From: an uncultured Bacteroidales bacterium
Lineage (GTDB): Bacteria > Bacteroidota > Bacteroidia > Bacteroidales > Paludibacteraceae
Assembly (NCBI GenBank): GCA_937891975.1
Contig: CALAUA010000003.1
Location: forward strand, 1-52,074
DNA: 52,074 bases
Direction: 5' to 3'
The position numbers and the translations under genes are program-made. Every line of letters begins with the position of its first letter. Within the stretch, counting starts at the first letter, position 1. Positions 33,851-42,534 of the stretch are shown one piece after another. Under the pieces are notes generated by a model. That model was not told where the DNA came from. It made no database searches and saw only the letters and a program-made list of their open reading frames with translations.

Positions 33851-34771
33851 ATGTTGCGCAGGGTGCTGAAATACATACGCGATAATGAGTTGCTGAAAAA
33901 AGGCGACAAAGTGCTGGTATGCGTAAGCGGCGGAGCAGATAGCGTGGCACTGCTAGATGTACTACAACGAGGAGGATGGGAGTGCATAGTGGCACACTGC
34001 AACTTCCACCTCAGAGGCGAAGAGAGTAATCGAGATGAGGCATTCGTGAGGGAGGTGATAGGCGAAAGGTTAAAGGCGAAAGGCGAGATATTGTGGGTGA
34101 AGGATTTTGATACCGAAGCTTATGCACGAGAAAAAGGGCTGAGCATAGAGATGGCCGCGCGCGAGTTGCGCTACGAATGGTTTGCTGAAGTGGCTGCCGA
34201 GACAGGTTGCAACGCTATCGCCGTAGCACATCATCAGAATGACCAAGCAGAGACACTGCTACTGAACCTCAAACGAGGTACGGGCATACGTGGGTTATGC
34301 GGCATGCGGGCGAAGAGTCATTTAGGAGCGAGGAGTCAAGAACCAGGAGTCAAGACTATACCTATCATACGTCCACTATTATGTACGACGAGAGATTACA
34401 TAGAGCATTATCTAAAAGATATACGCCATTTACCGTGGGTGGACGACTCAACCAATAGCGACACACGTATCCAACGCAATGCCATACGCGAACAACTGAA
34501 GCACTATTCGAAAGCCGAAATCGAACATATGGCAGCTACAGCAGAACGTATGCAAGGATATGTAGATTGGCTAGAAGGTCGAGACACAAAATTGGCAGGG
34601 AAAGCCAAACTATACGAAGAACTGAAAGATTACGGCTTTGCCGAAATAGATAAAATATACGATGCACTACAAACAGGCGTGGGAGGAAAAACCTTTCGCT
34701 CAGCCACCCATCAAGCGGAAATACGCAAGGGGAAAGTAGTGGTCAAAACTATTCACATATTAAAAGACTAA
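33851..34771 (+). CDS. tilS: tRNA(Ile)-lysidine synthase, short form
   Basis: ATP-dependent addition of lysine to C34 of tRNA-Ile(CAU), needed to read AUA. The PP-loop SGGADS lies at 26-31, followed by HCNFHLRGEES, AHHQNDQAET and RGTGIRGLCGM. At 306 residues it is shorter than the roughly 430 typical of the phylum, lacking most of the C-terminal domain. Two small repeat-coded stretches are seen: GERLKAKGE (about 72-80) and HLGARSQEPGVKT (about 157-169). The next gene starts 5 bases after the stop. Confidence 0.9.
   Translation: MLRRVLKYIRDNELLKKGDKVLVCVSGGADSVALLDVLQRGGWECIVAHCNFHLRGEESNRDEAFVREVIGERLKAKGEILWVKDFDTEAYAREKGLSIEMAARELRYEWFAEVAAETGCNAIAVAHHQNDQAETLLLNLKRGTGIRGLCGMRAKSHLGARSQEPGVKTIPIIRPLLCTTRDYIEHYLKDIRHLPWVDDSTNSDTRIQRNAIREQLKHYSKAEIEHMAATAERMQGYVDWLEGRDTKLAGKAKLYEELKDYGFAEIDKIYDALQTGVGGKTFRSATHQAEIRKGKVVVKTIHILKD
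34054..34090 (+). repeat. Heptamer segment inside tilS (first)
   Basis: AGGCGAA, AGGTTAA, AGGCGAA, AGGCGAG units code GERLKAKGE. Confidence 0.6.
34310..34357 (+). repeat. Heptamer-like segment inside tilS (second)
   Basis: GAGTCA, AGGAGCG, AGGAGTC, AGAACC, AGGAGTC words code SHLGARSQEPGVK, in a loop between GLCGM and the conserved IPIIRPLL. Confidence 0.55.
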
Positions 34772-34776
34772 CTATT

Positions 34777-36636
34777 ATGAAAAAAATTATTTCCTTATTA
34801 TTAACCACTTGCTTTTGGTTAACATTATTCGCGAATGACCCGCTACTGACTGGTACGCCAATTGGCTCACCTGCCAACGATAACCCCGCAAAGAATGCAT
34901 TTGACAAAGATTTGAACACCTATTATGCGTCCAACAGCGACAGACGTTCGTATGTATGGGTTGGATTAGATTTAGGTACGCCCCATGTCATTACCCGTGC
35001 AGGATGGTCGCCACGCAACGACGGAGTAGGACCAGAACGCGTAGTATTGGGTATGATTGAAGGTGCTAATAGAAGCGACTTTCTGGACGCAGTGTCATTA
35101 TATATCATCGACAAGCAAGGCGTGATTGGCGAAATGCACTATGCAGATATTGAGGTGAGCAAAGGTTTTCGTTATGTGCGTTATGTAGGCCCACACGACA
35201 AGCGATGCAATATAGCCGAACTAGAGTTCTATGGTCATGCGGGCGAAGGCGATGAGAGCAAATTCTATTTGCCAAGCGGAATACCAATAGTGATAATGAA
35301 CACTGTAAATGCTGAGGAGCCATACGATAAGGAACACAATATCCCTAGTTATGTGCGTATCATCGACACCGACAACACTTACGTGATGGATACAGCGACA
35401 ACACGCCTACGTGGCAATGCTTCGCTGAACTTTGCCAAAAAGCCTTATCGCATTAAGTTTGAGAGCAAGCAAAAGCCACTGGACGCGCCTGCCAAAGCAA
35501 AAAAATGGACATTGATTAGCAATTACGGCGACAAGACCTTGATGCGAAACTTGCTGGCATTCCATATTAGTGAAGTAATGGGTATGCCATACACGCCTTA
35601 TGGCCGCTCAGTGGACGTGATACTCAACGGCGAATACAAAGGTTGTTACCAACTATGTGACCAAATAGAGGTGAACAAAAACCGCGTAAATATCGATGAG
35701 ATGGAGAAGACTGATATTGATGGCGAAAACTTGACGGGTGGTTATCTATGGGAGATTGATGCCTATGCAGATCAAGAGGTGAGTTGGTTTACATCAGACA
35801 AAGGCATCCCTGTGACTATTAAGTCGCCCGATGAGGAAGATATTAAGCCCGAACAAACCAAATACTTGAAGGATTTCTTCAATGAGATGGAGGAGACGGT
35901 ATATGCAAGCTATTTTGAGAACAAAGATTATGGTTGGCGTTCGATATTGGATGCCGAGACATTCTTGCGCCACTTCTTGATAGGCGAGATGTCGGGCAAT
36001 ACGGACACCTATTGGAGCGTATATCAATATAAAAAGCGCGGAGAAAAGAAAGCTTACACGGGCCCCGTATGGGATTTTGATATCGCTTTTGATAATGACT
36101 ATCGTACCTATCCGCTAAATAACAAGACGGAGTTTGTTTGCTTCAATGGCGGTTCGGTGGCTGGTAGTATGGGGCAATTTGTGCGCCGTATAGTATTGCA
36201 AGATGCTCAAACGATACCTGAACTTCGCGAGATATGGGATGAAGCTCGTCACAATGGAATAGATGCCGTTAGTTTATGCGCATGGATAGATAGTATTGCT
36301 AATGAGATTGACCGCGCCCAAACCCTCACATTTATGCGTTGGGATATCCTCAACCGACAAGAGCACATGAACCCAGTGGCTCGTGGTAGTTTTGCAGCAG
36401 AGGTGGCATACCTGAAAGAGTTTGTAGCCAAACGCGTGGAATGGATGGATAAGCGATTGGGGTACACCTATGTGCCTACTGACATCCAATCCCCTACCCT
36501 ACAGAGCCAATTACCAGTGGCGGTATGGGACATCATGGGAAGAATGATATATAGTGGCAAAGAAATGCCACAATTGCAACCGGGCATGTATATCATTCAA
36601 GAAAATGGGAAAACAGAAATAAAATTGATACAATAA
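34777..36636 (+). CDS. Secreted CotH-kinase-like protein with discoidin-like N-terminus
   Basis: 619 residues. Signal peptide, then an F5/8 (discoidin)-like region about 25-135 (NAFDKDLNTYYAS; YVWVGLDLG; IAELEFYG). CotH-type fold from about 165 to 490: RLRGNASLNFAKKPYRIKF, NYGDKTLMRN, GEYKGCYQLCDQIEVNKNRV, GPVWDFDIAFDND (metal-binding Asp). C-terminal WDIMGRMIYSGK...LQPGMYIIQENGKTEIKLIQ looks like a type IX sorting domain. Likely a surface protein or protein kinase; its substrate is not known. Confidence 0.85.
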   Translation: MKKIISLLLTTCFWLTLFANDPLLTGTPIGSPANDNPAKNAFDKDLNTYYASNSDRRSYVWVGLDLGTPHVITRAGWSPRNDGVGPERVVLGMIEGANRSDFLDAVSLYIIDKQGVIGEMHYADIEVSKGFRYVRYVGPHDKRCNIAELEFYGHAGEGDESKFYLPSGIPIVIMNTVNAEEPYDKEHNIPSYVRIIDTDNTYVMDTATTRLRGNASLNFAKKPYRIKFESKQKPLDAPAKAKKWTLISNYGDKTLMRNLLAFHISEVMGMPYTPYGRSVDVILNGEYKGCYQLCDQIEVNKNRVNIDEMEKTDIDGENLTGGYLWEIDAYADQEVSWFTSDKGIPVTIKSPDEEDIKPEQTKYLKDFFNEMEETVYASYFENKDYGWRSILDAETFLRHFLIGEMSGNTDTYWSVYQYKKRGEKKAYTGPVWDFDIAFDNDYRTYPLNNKTEFVCFNGGSVAGSMGQFVRRIVLQDAQTIPELREIWDEARHNGIDAVSLCAWIDSIANEIDRAQTLTFMRWDILNRQEHMNPVARGSFAAEVAYLKEFVAKRVEWMDKRLGYTYVPTDIQSPTLQSQLPVAVWDIMGRMIYSGKEMPQLQPGMYIIQENGKTEIKLIQ

Positions 36637-36639
36637 AAA

Positions 36640-38181
36640 ATGGAAAGAAAAGTTCGTGTTCGTTTTGCACCTAGTCCAACAGGTGCGTTGCATATCGGCG
36701 GTGTGCGTACTGCCTTGTTTAACTACCTTTTCGCTCGCCAACATGGTGGCGACATGTTGCTCCGTATTGAGGATACCGACTCCACACGCTTCGTGCCAGG
36801 AGCCGAAGAATATATCACCGAAGCCCTGGCATGGCTCGGCATTGAGATTGATGAGGGTATCTGCCAAGATGCTCCTAATGGCAAGGGCAACCATGGTCCA
36901 TACCGCCAAAGCGAGCGTCGCGAGATATACCATAAGTATGTAGATCAATTATTGGCTTCGGGCAATGCGTATATCGCGTTTGATACCCCAGAACAACTGG
37001 AGGCAAAGCGCGCTGAGATTGCTAATTTCCAATACGATGCCCGCACCCGTGAGCAGATGGTTAACTCATTGACACTCAGCAAAGAGGAAGTGGATACTCG
37101 TATCGCCAATGGTGAGAAGTATGTGGTTCGTTTCAAGGTGGAGCCCAACATCGATGTGCATGTGCACGACCTCATTCGTGGCGAAGTGGTGATTAACTCG
37201 AATATCCTTGATGATAAGGTGCTTTATAAGTCGGCTGATGACCTTCCTACATATCACTTGGCGAATATCGTGGACGACCACTTGATGGAGATTAGCCATG
37301 TCATCCGTGGCGAAGAGTGGTTGCCAAGTGCCCCACTCCACGTATTATTATATAAGGCGTTTGGTTGGGAGGAGAGTATGCCAGAATTTGCGCACTTGCC
37401 ATTGCTCTTGAAACCAGACGGCAACGGTAAACTATCCAAACGCGATGGCGATCGTCTTGGTTTCCCAGTGTTCCCATTGGAGTTCCACAACCAGAAAGAT
37501 GGCTCTGTATCATCGGGTTACCGCGAGGAGGGCTACTATCCAGAGGCAGTGATTAATTTCCTTGCACTCCTCGGCTGGCACGCTACTGGCGACCAAGAGA
37601 TGTACACCATGCAAGAACTCATCGAGCAATTTTCACTAGAGCGCGTGAGCAAGTCGGGCGCTAAGTTTGACTATGAGAAAGGCAAATGGTTCAACCACCA
37701 ATATCTGCAACTCAAATCGAACGAGGAGCTTGCCGAGCAGTTTATGCCATATTTAGAGAAGGCAATTGGCGATGGGCAATTGGCTATAGATAAGGCGAAA
37801 GTGGCGAAAGTCATTGGTTTGACAAAGGACCGTGTGAACTTTGTGAGTGAATTGTGGGAGCAAGTGAATTTCTTCTTTGTAGCACCTGAAGAATACGATG
37901 AGAAGTCGCTCAAGAAGCGTTGGAAAGAGGATAGTCCAAAGCATATGACTGAAATGCTTGCTTTGCTGGAGGCGCACGAAGATTGGTCGGCCGAGGGATT
38001 GGATAATCTGATTATGCCTTGGATTGCTGAGAAGGAGTATGGCGTAGGTATCGTGATGAACGCTTTCCGTATCTGCCTCGTAGGTGCTGCTCGTGGTCCA
38101 CATATCTGGAACATCACCGATGTGCTGGGCAAAGAGGAAACTCTCCGCCGCGTAAGAACTGCACTAGAGAAATTGGGATAA
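36640..38181 (+). CDS. gltX: Glutamyl-tRNA synthetase
   Basis: Class I synthetase charging tRNA-Glu. 513 residues: PSPTGALHIGG (HIGH-type) at 11-21, LRIEDTDSTR near 47-56, and KLSKR (KMSKS-type) near 263-267. A segment near 372-390 (KAIGDGQLAIDKAKVAK) is coded by 7-base words and is a little longer than homologues I recall. It starts 3 bases after the previous stop, so is probably co-transcribed with it. GltX is the E. coli target of HipA, a point of interest because hipA is in this window. Confidence 0.95.
   Translation: MERKVRVRFAPSPTGALHIGGVRTALFNYLFARQHGGDMLLRIEDTDSTRFVPGAEEYITEALAWLGIEIDEGICQDAPNGKGNHGPYRQSERREIYHKYVDQLLASGNAYIAFDTPEQLEAKRAEIANFQYDARTREQMVNSLTLSKEEVDTRIANGEKYVVRFKVEPNIDVHVHDLIRGEVVINSNILDDKVLYKSADDLPTYHLANIVDDHLMEISHVIRGEEWLPSAPLHVLLYKAFGWEESMPEFAHLPLLLKPDGNGKLSKRDGDRLGFPVFPLEFHNQKDGSVSSGYREEGYYPEAVINFLALLGWHATGDQEMYTMQELIEQFSLERVSKSGAKFDYEKGKWFNHQYLQLKSNEELAEQFMPYLEKAIGDGQLAIDKAKVAKVIGLTKDRVNFVSELWEQVNFFFVAPEEYDEKSLKKRWKEDSPKHMTEMLALLEAHEDWSAEGLDNLIMPWIAEKEYGVGIVMNAFRICLVGAARGPHIWNITDVLGKEETLRRVRTALEKLG
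37756..37810 (+). repeat. Possible heptamer-derived segment in gltX
   Basis: GGCAATTGGCGATGGGCAAT, then TGGCTATAG and AGGCGAAAGTGGCGAAAG. Related to the GGCAATAGGCTATAGG words in the FadL-like gene. Weaker than the other in-gene inserts. Confidence 0.4.
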
Positions 38182-38207
38182 AAAACAATAATGGTAGTTA
38201 ACCATTA

Positions 38208-40043
38208 ATGCTCAATACCCTCAAGAAATATTGGAATTACGATAATTTCCGCCCATTGCAGGCGGAAATTATTCAATCTGTGTTGGATGGTCGCGACACC
38301 CTGGCACTTATGCCTACAGGTGGCGGTAAGAGTCTGTGTTTCCAAGTGCCTACGATGGTTATGGGTGGGCTGTGTCTAGTCATCACGCCACTCATCTCCC
38401 TAATGAAAGACCAAGTGGAGAACCTGCGCTGTCGTGATATACGTGCAGCAGCCATCTACACGGGCATGAGTTATGAGCAGCAGAAAGTGGCACTCGACAA
38501 CTGCCAATGGGGACCGTACCACTTCCTATATATTTCCCCAGAGAGATTAGAATCGGAGGAGTTTCGTGAGCGATTAACCCGCCTACCAATCTGCCTTATC
38601 GCCGTAGATGAAGCACACTGCATTTCGCAATGGGGATATGATTTTAGACCAAGTTATCTGAAAATCGCGGAGATACGCGATTTGGTTGCACGCAAAGCGT
38701 GCGGTTTAGAGGACGCTTCGCTACAGAACGGCAGCACAGCCGCCTACAGTTTAAAGACTGGGGGAGTGCCCATATTGGCACTGACAGCAACGGCGACGCC
38801 TGATGTGGTGGATGATATACAAGAGCGCTTGGCATTCCGCGAGAAGAATGTACTGAGCAAGAGTTTTCTTCGCGCGAACCTGAGTTATGTAGTACGTCAG
38901 ACCAACAAGAAAGCCGATGAGATAGTGCATATCCTATCCAAAGTACCTGGTTCGGCTATCGTATATGTCCGCAACCGCCAACGTGCACAAGAGTTAGCAA
39001 CTTATCTCAACGAAAAAGGCCTCTCCGCCGACTTCTATCATGCAGGACTCACAGCCAAAGAGCGCGCTGCCAAACAAGAAGCATGGAAAATAGGCGATGA
39101 GGCGATGAGGCGAGAAGGCGAAAGGCCAGGAACACGCGTCATAGTAGCCACCAACGCCTTTGGCATGGGCATTGATAAGCCCGATGTGCGGGTGGTGATT
39201 CATCACGATCTGCCCGATACAATCGAAGCATATTTCCAAGAAGCAGGACGCGCAGGGCGCGATGAGCAAAAAGCCTTTGCCGTACTGCTCTACGACCCAG
39301 CGCAAGACAAAGCCAAAGCCCGCAAACGCGTGGCAGATAACTATCCGCCAGAGGAATTTCTGCACACCGTCTATCACAAGACGTGCAACTACCTCGGTGT
39401 GGGAGCAGATAGTGGACAAGGGGCGACCTTCTTCCTAGATGTATATGACCTCTGTCAGAAGATGCATCTGCCCATACTGACCACCTATTCGGCTTTGCAT
39501 CTGCTTAGTCAAATGGGCTATTTTTCGTTTGAGGAAGATCAAGAGATACAACCTCGCGTACAGATTCGTGTGCAACGACGCGAACTAGACAACTATAATC
39601 TAACCGATGCGCAGATGGCGCTGCTAGAGTCGCTGATGCGAGAATATACGGGTATATTCACCGACCTACAATATCTGAGAGGCGGGCAGCCAAGCTGCAG
39701 TTTAGAGGACGCTTCGCTACAGAACGGCGGCAATGCCTCCTATAGTTTAGAGACAAAGAGGCATGAGTTATTGGTGTCATTAGCACAAAAGGGTATCATC
39801 TCCTACGTGCCTCGGACAATAGCCAATGTGCTGCGGTTGACAGTGAATCGCCAAGCGGAGATTCGTGTGCCAAAACATTTCTATTCACAGCGAAAAGACC
39901 ATTATGTGGATAAACTAAAAGCGATGGTTGAATACGCTGATAATCAGCTGTATTGCCGCTCACAACTGCTACTATCCTATTTTGGAGAAAACGATGCAAT
40001 CACCTGTGGCACATGTGATATATGCAGAAAAAATCGTTCGTAA
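38208..40043 (+). CDS. recQ: ATP-dependent DNA helicase RecQ carrying three repeat-coded inserts
   Basis: 3'-5' helicase in recombination and repair. 611 residues: TGGGKS (motif I) near 38-43, DEAHCISQWGYDFRP, LALTATATP, NAFGMGID, QEAGRAGRD, and a C-terminal zinc motif ending CGTCDIC. No HRDC domain. Insert 1 (about 160-184; CGLEDASLQNGSTAAYSLKTG) precedes LALTATA; insert 2 (about 295-308; GDEAMRREGERPG) precedes RVIVATNAFGMGID; insert 3 (about 492-516; CSLEDASLQNGGNASYSLET) lies in the winged-helix region. All keep frame and spare the motifs. Confidence 0.93.
   Translation: MLNTLKKYWNYDNFRPLQAEIIQSVLDGRDTLALMPTGGGKSLCFQVPTMVMGGLCLVITPLISLMKDQVENLRCRDIRAAAIYTGMSYEQQKVALDNCQWGPYHFLYISPERLESEEFRERLTRLPICLIAVDEAHCISQWGYDFRPSYLKIAEIRDLVARKACGLEDASLQNGSTAAYSLKTGGVPILALTATATPDVVDDIQERLAFREKNVLSKSFLRANLSYVVRQTNKKADEIVHILSKVPGSAIVYVRNRQRAQELATYLNEKGLSADFYHAGLTAKERAAKQEAWKIGDEAMRREGERPGTRVIVATNAFGMGIDKPDVRVVIHHDLPDTIEAYFQEAGRAGRDEQKAFAVLLYDPAQDKAKARKRVADNYPPEEFLHTVYHKTCNYLGVGADSGQGATFFLDVYDLCQKMHLPILTTYSALHLLSQMGYFSFEEDQEIQPRVQIRVQRRELDNYNLTDAQMALLESLMREYTGIFTDLQYLRGGQPSCSLEDASLQNGGNASYSLETKRHELLVSLAQKGIISYVPRTIANVLRLTVNRQAEIRVPKHFYSQRKDHYVDKLKAMVEYADNQLYCRSQLLLSYFGENDAITCGTCDICRKNRS
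38687..38758 (+). repeat. In-frame hairpin insert 1 in recQ
   Basis: Hairpin GCACGC-AAA-GCGTGC, then GGTTTAGAGGAC, GCTTCGC, TACAGAAC, GGC-AGCACA-GCC, CTACAGTTTAAAG. Codes GLEDASLQNGSTAAYSLK. Confidence 0.9.
39090..39130 (+). repeat. In-frame heptamer insert 2 in recQ
   Basis: AGGCGAT, GAGGCGA, TGAGGCG, AGAAGGC words code GDEAMRREGERPG between WK and RVIVATNA. Confidence 0.7.
39681..39754 (+). repeat. In-frame hairpin insert 3 in recQ
   Basis: Hairpin GCAGC-CAA-GCTGC, AGTTTAGAGGAC, GCTTCGC, TACAGAAC, GGCGG-CAATG-CCTCC, TATAGTTTAGAG. Codes CSLEDASLQNGGNASYSLE, nearly the same peptide as insert 1. Confidence 0.9.
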
Positions 40044-40056
40044 GGCGATTTTTTCT
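40026..40056 (+). terminator. Terminator of recQ
   Basis: AGAAAAAATCG (40026-40036) pairs with CGATTTTTTCT (40046-40056). The stop codon lies in the loop. Confidence 0.75.
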
Positions 40057-40087
40057 GGTATAGGGGTGTAAGATGTAAAGTGTTGGA

Positions 40088-40798
40088 TTAATGATTTCTT
40101 TTTCTAATTTGTTCTGACAGGAGTTTATACACCTCTTGTTGTTCTTCATTGAGCAGTGAGAGATGGTGATTCATCACATTCTCATCGTTGCGTTGAGCAG
40201 GTCCTGTTTGCGCATCCTTGGGTGCTAGAGTATGAATCTTGGCTGCTGTCTCATCTATCAAAGGCAAGAGCGCAGAGAATGGAATATGGGTATTCTTGAG
40301 CAAGTCAGCCGCCATAGTGTACATCAGATTAGTAAAGTTACATGCATACACCCCTGCCACATGCAAGCGCTCACGATCGTGCTGCGTGGTTTCATATACA
40401 TGGCTAGTGATGGTCAATGCCAACGAATACACCGCACTGATGTCATCTATTCCACGTGCCTCAAAGAACACAGGCACTGTAGAGAAATCCTCTATCACAC
40501 GTGCCTTGCTGAATGTTTGGAAAGGATAAAAAACGCCCGCATGCGGTTTGTCGTCACCAAAAACCGTGATAGGCATCGTCCCTGAAGTGTGAAGATGCAA
40601 GGATTTACCCACGCCGACTACTTGCTTTACCACACTAGGTAATGCCTCATCACGGACTGCATAAATATAGACGTTGGCTTGAGGTAGTTGGTCCAAGCCC
40701 TCGCGGCTACTAACCATCTGACATGCAACGCCTTTCTTGGTGAATGCGTAATGGAGATTGGTAGCTACATTGCCCTTTCCTATAATAACAATATTCAT
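40088..40798 (-). CDS. Rossmann-fold / DUF2520 reductase-like protein
   Basis: 236 residues with an N-terminal NAD(P)-binding fold (MNIVIIGKGNVATNL, GxGxxAxx) and the DUF2520 C-terminal helical domain (HVAGVYACNFTNLMY). It resembles pyrroline-5-carboxylate reductase / F420-oxidoreductase-like proteins; the substrate is unknown. ATG 40798 is used because the longer frame upstream reads into a repeat hairpin. Next to an M20 peptidase transcribed the same way. Confidence 0.85.
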   Translation of the reverse strand: MNIVIIGKGNVATNLHYAFTKKGVACQMVSSREGLDQLPQANVYIYAVRDEALPSVVKQVVGVGKSLHLHTSGTMPITVFGDDKPHAGVFYPFQTFSKARVIEDFSTVPVFFEARGIDDISAVYSLALTITSHVYETTQHDRERLHVAGVYACNFTNLMYTMAADLLKNTHIPFSALLPLIDETAAKIHTLAPKDAQTGPAQRNDENVMNHHLSLLNEEQQEVYKLLSEQIRKRNH

Positions 40799-40808
40799 TG
40801 TTTTATTG

Positions 40809-40851
40809 TGTTTAGTGAACGCTCGCATGCGAGCTACTGTTTAGTGTTTAT
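40809..40851. repeat. Hairpin unit between DUF2520 gene and peptidase gene
   Basis: GTTTAGTGAAC, hairpin GCTCGC-AT-GCGAGC, TACTGTTTAGTGTTTA. A clean example with a perfect 6-bp stem. Confidence 0.85.
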
Positions 40852-42272
40852 GGTTGAAAGGCACGATAAAACTCAGTGACGGCTACGATACCGTTTTCCC
40901 ATACTTCGAGGTCCATCGACTCGTTGGGCGAGTGGATAGCATTCTTCTCTAGTCCGAAGCCCATTAAGATTGTTTTTACGCCCAATATCTGTTCAAAACT
41001 ACTAATGATTGGAATACTACCACCACGGCGAGCCGCCAATGGTCGTTTACCAAATGCCACTTCAAAGCCATGTTCTGCGGCTTTATAAGCAGGTATATCA
41101 ATTGGGCAGACATATCCTTGACCACCGTGCATAGGAGTGATATCCACGCGTACACCAGCAGGTGCGATACTTTTCATATAATCTACAAATGCTTGACTCA
41201 CCTTCTCATGGTCTTGGTTAGCCACTAGACGGCAACTGACTTTGGCATATGCTTTGCTTGGCAATACAGTCTTGCTGCCCTCACCAATATAGCCCCCCCA
41301 TATACCGCATATATCAAACGAAGGGCGGCAAGAGTTGCGCTCCAAAGTAGAATAGCCCTCCTCGCCAAAAGTAGTATCTACATCTATCGCCTCACAATAT
41401 GCCTTTTCTGAGAAAGGAATCTGAGCAATCATATCGCGCTCGGCTTGAGGAATCGGTAAGACATCATCGTAGAAGCCAGGAATAGTGATGCGACCTTTAT
41501 CGTCTACGACCTTAGCAAGCATTTCAGTAAGCGCATTGATTGGGTTCTTTACTGCACCACCGAAATGACCACTATGCAAATCACGATTAGGACCAGTAAC
41601 TTCCATCTGCCAATATGCCAATCCACGTAATCCAGTAGTGATAGAAGGTGTATCTTTGCCAATCATAGAAGTATCGCTCACAAGGATAATGTCACAAGCA
41701 AGCAAATCACGATGCTCTTCAAGAAAGGCCTCCAAGCTAGGACTACCTATTTCCTCTTCACCCTCGAAGATGAATTTTACACGACAATTCATCAAGCCCT
41801 GACGAACAAGATATTCGAATGCCTTAACTTGAATCATTGCTTGTCCCTTATCATCATCTGCGCCACGCGCATATAGGCGACCATCACGGATGGAAGGTTC
41901 CCATGGATTGCTCTGCCACAAATCCAATGGCTCAACTGGCATGACATCGTAGTGGGAATAGACGAGTACCGTAGGGATATTGGACGGCGTTTCGCCTATT
42001 GGATATGGGACGCTCTGTGAGCTATTGGACGCTTCGCTATTGGATATTGGGCTGTACTCGGCATAAACAAACGGATTGCCTTGAGAGGGCATAACTTCCG
42101 CATGCTGAGCACCTGCCTCAAGTAGAAGTTCACGCCAACGCTCTGCGCATCGAAGCATATCGGCTTGGTGCGCCGGTTGACAACTAACACTAGGAATACG
42201 AATCAAACTAGCCCACTCTTCTAAGAAGCGAGCACGATTTTCTGCGATGTACGAGCGTACTGAATTTACCAT
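40848..42272 (-). CDS. M20 family dipeptidase with repeat-coded insert
   Basis: Zinc-dependent di- or exopeptidase of the cytoplasm. 474 residues: SHYDVMP with His107 and Asp109, GADDDKGQ near 138-144, catalytic EGEEEIGS near 170-177, DLHSGHFGGAV in the dimerisation domain and a C-terminal SIPIISSFEQILG. Residues about 73-98 (YSPISNSEASNSSQSVPYPI...) have no counterpart I know between the YAE and PTVLVY strands, and are coded by hairpin/heptamer DNA. A 6S-like RNA lies just upstream. Confidence 0.9.
   Translation of the reverse strand: MVNSVRSYIAENRARFLEEWASLIRIPSVSCQPAHQADMLRCAERWRELLLEAGAQHAEVMPSQGNPFVYAEYSPISNSEASNSSQSVPYPIGETPSNIPTVLVYSHYDVMPVEPLDLWQSNPWEPSIRDGRLYARGADDDKGQAMIQVKAFEYLVRQGLMNCRVKFIFEGEEEIGSPSLEAFLEEHRDLLACDIILVSDTSMIGKDTPSITTGLRGLAYWQMEVTGPNRDLHSGHFGGAVKNPINALTEMLAKVVDDKGRITIPGFYDDVLPIPQAERDMIAQIPFSEKAYCEAIDVDTTFGEEGYSTLERNSCRPSFDICGIWGGYIGEGSKTVLPSKAYAKVSCRLVANQDHEKVSQAFVDYMKSIAPAGVRVDITPMHGGQGYVCPIDIPAYKAAEHGFEVAFGKRPLAARRGGSIPIISSFEQILGVKTILMGFGLEKNAIHSPNESMDLEVWENGIVAVTEFYRAFQP
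41977..42055 (-). repeat. In-frame hairpin/heptamer insert in the M20 peptidase gene
   Basis: On the plus strand: TATTGGA, CGGCG-TTT-CGCC, TATTGGA, TATGGGA, CGCTC-TGT-GAGC, TATTGGA, CGCTTCGC, TATTGGA, TATTGGG. Three hairpins are set into a TATTGGA heptamer array, showing that the hairpins do not depend on the GTTTAG context. Confidence 0.85.
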
Positions 42273-42304
42273 ATGAAATTTATATTATTATGAAATGTGT
42301 TTTC

Positions 42305-42500
42305 AAAAAAATTGCTGCATTGCTACTCACTCGAGAAAACTCCTAAAAACAGGATTTGAGGGGTACAAGCCCTTTGTAATCTAACCACCTCATCGCTACA
42401 ACTGAAAGTTGGTCTCGGCGTAGAGTATTAGCACGCCATTGGAAATGCACCTATCTCGTATAAAAATAAAGTGTTGAGTTTTCCGGTCTCTGAGCAATGC
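42305..42500 (-). ncRNA. ssrS: 6S-like RNA (Bacteroidales-1 type candidate)
   Basis: 6S RNA mimics an open promoter and holds RNA polymerase in stationary phase. A closing stem joins TTGTTGCATTGCT (5' end, minus strand) with AGCAATGCAGCAA (3' end), followed by a run of T, giving a transcript of about 190 nt. Inside, GAAAACTC pairs with GAGTTTTC, leaving a large central open region as in 6S. A TATATTTG box (42503-42510) sits just before the 5' end. No long frame is present. Identity is inferred from size and fold, not from a covariance search. Confidence 0.55.
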
Positions 42501-42534
42501 AACAAATATATTTTAAGATCACGTTATACTTCTT

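Noticed and set aside
40799..40828. Upstream start MRAFTKHNK for the DUF2520 gene
   Set aside because: This stretch is the arm of a repeat hairpin; MNIVIIGKGN is the normal start of the Rossmann fold.
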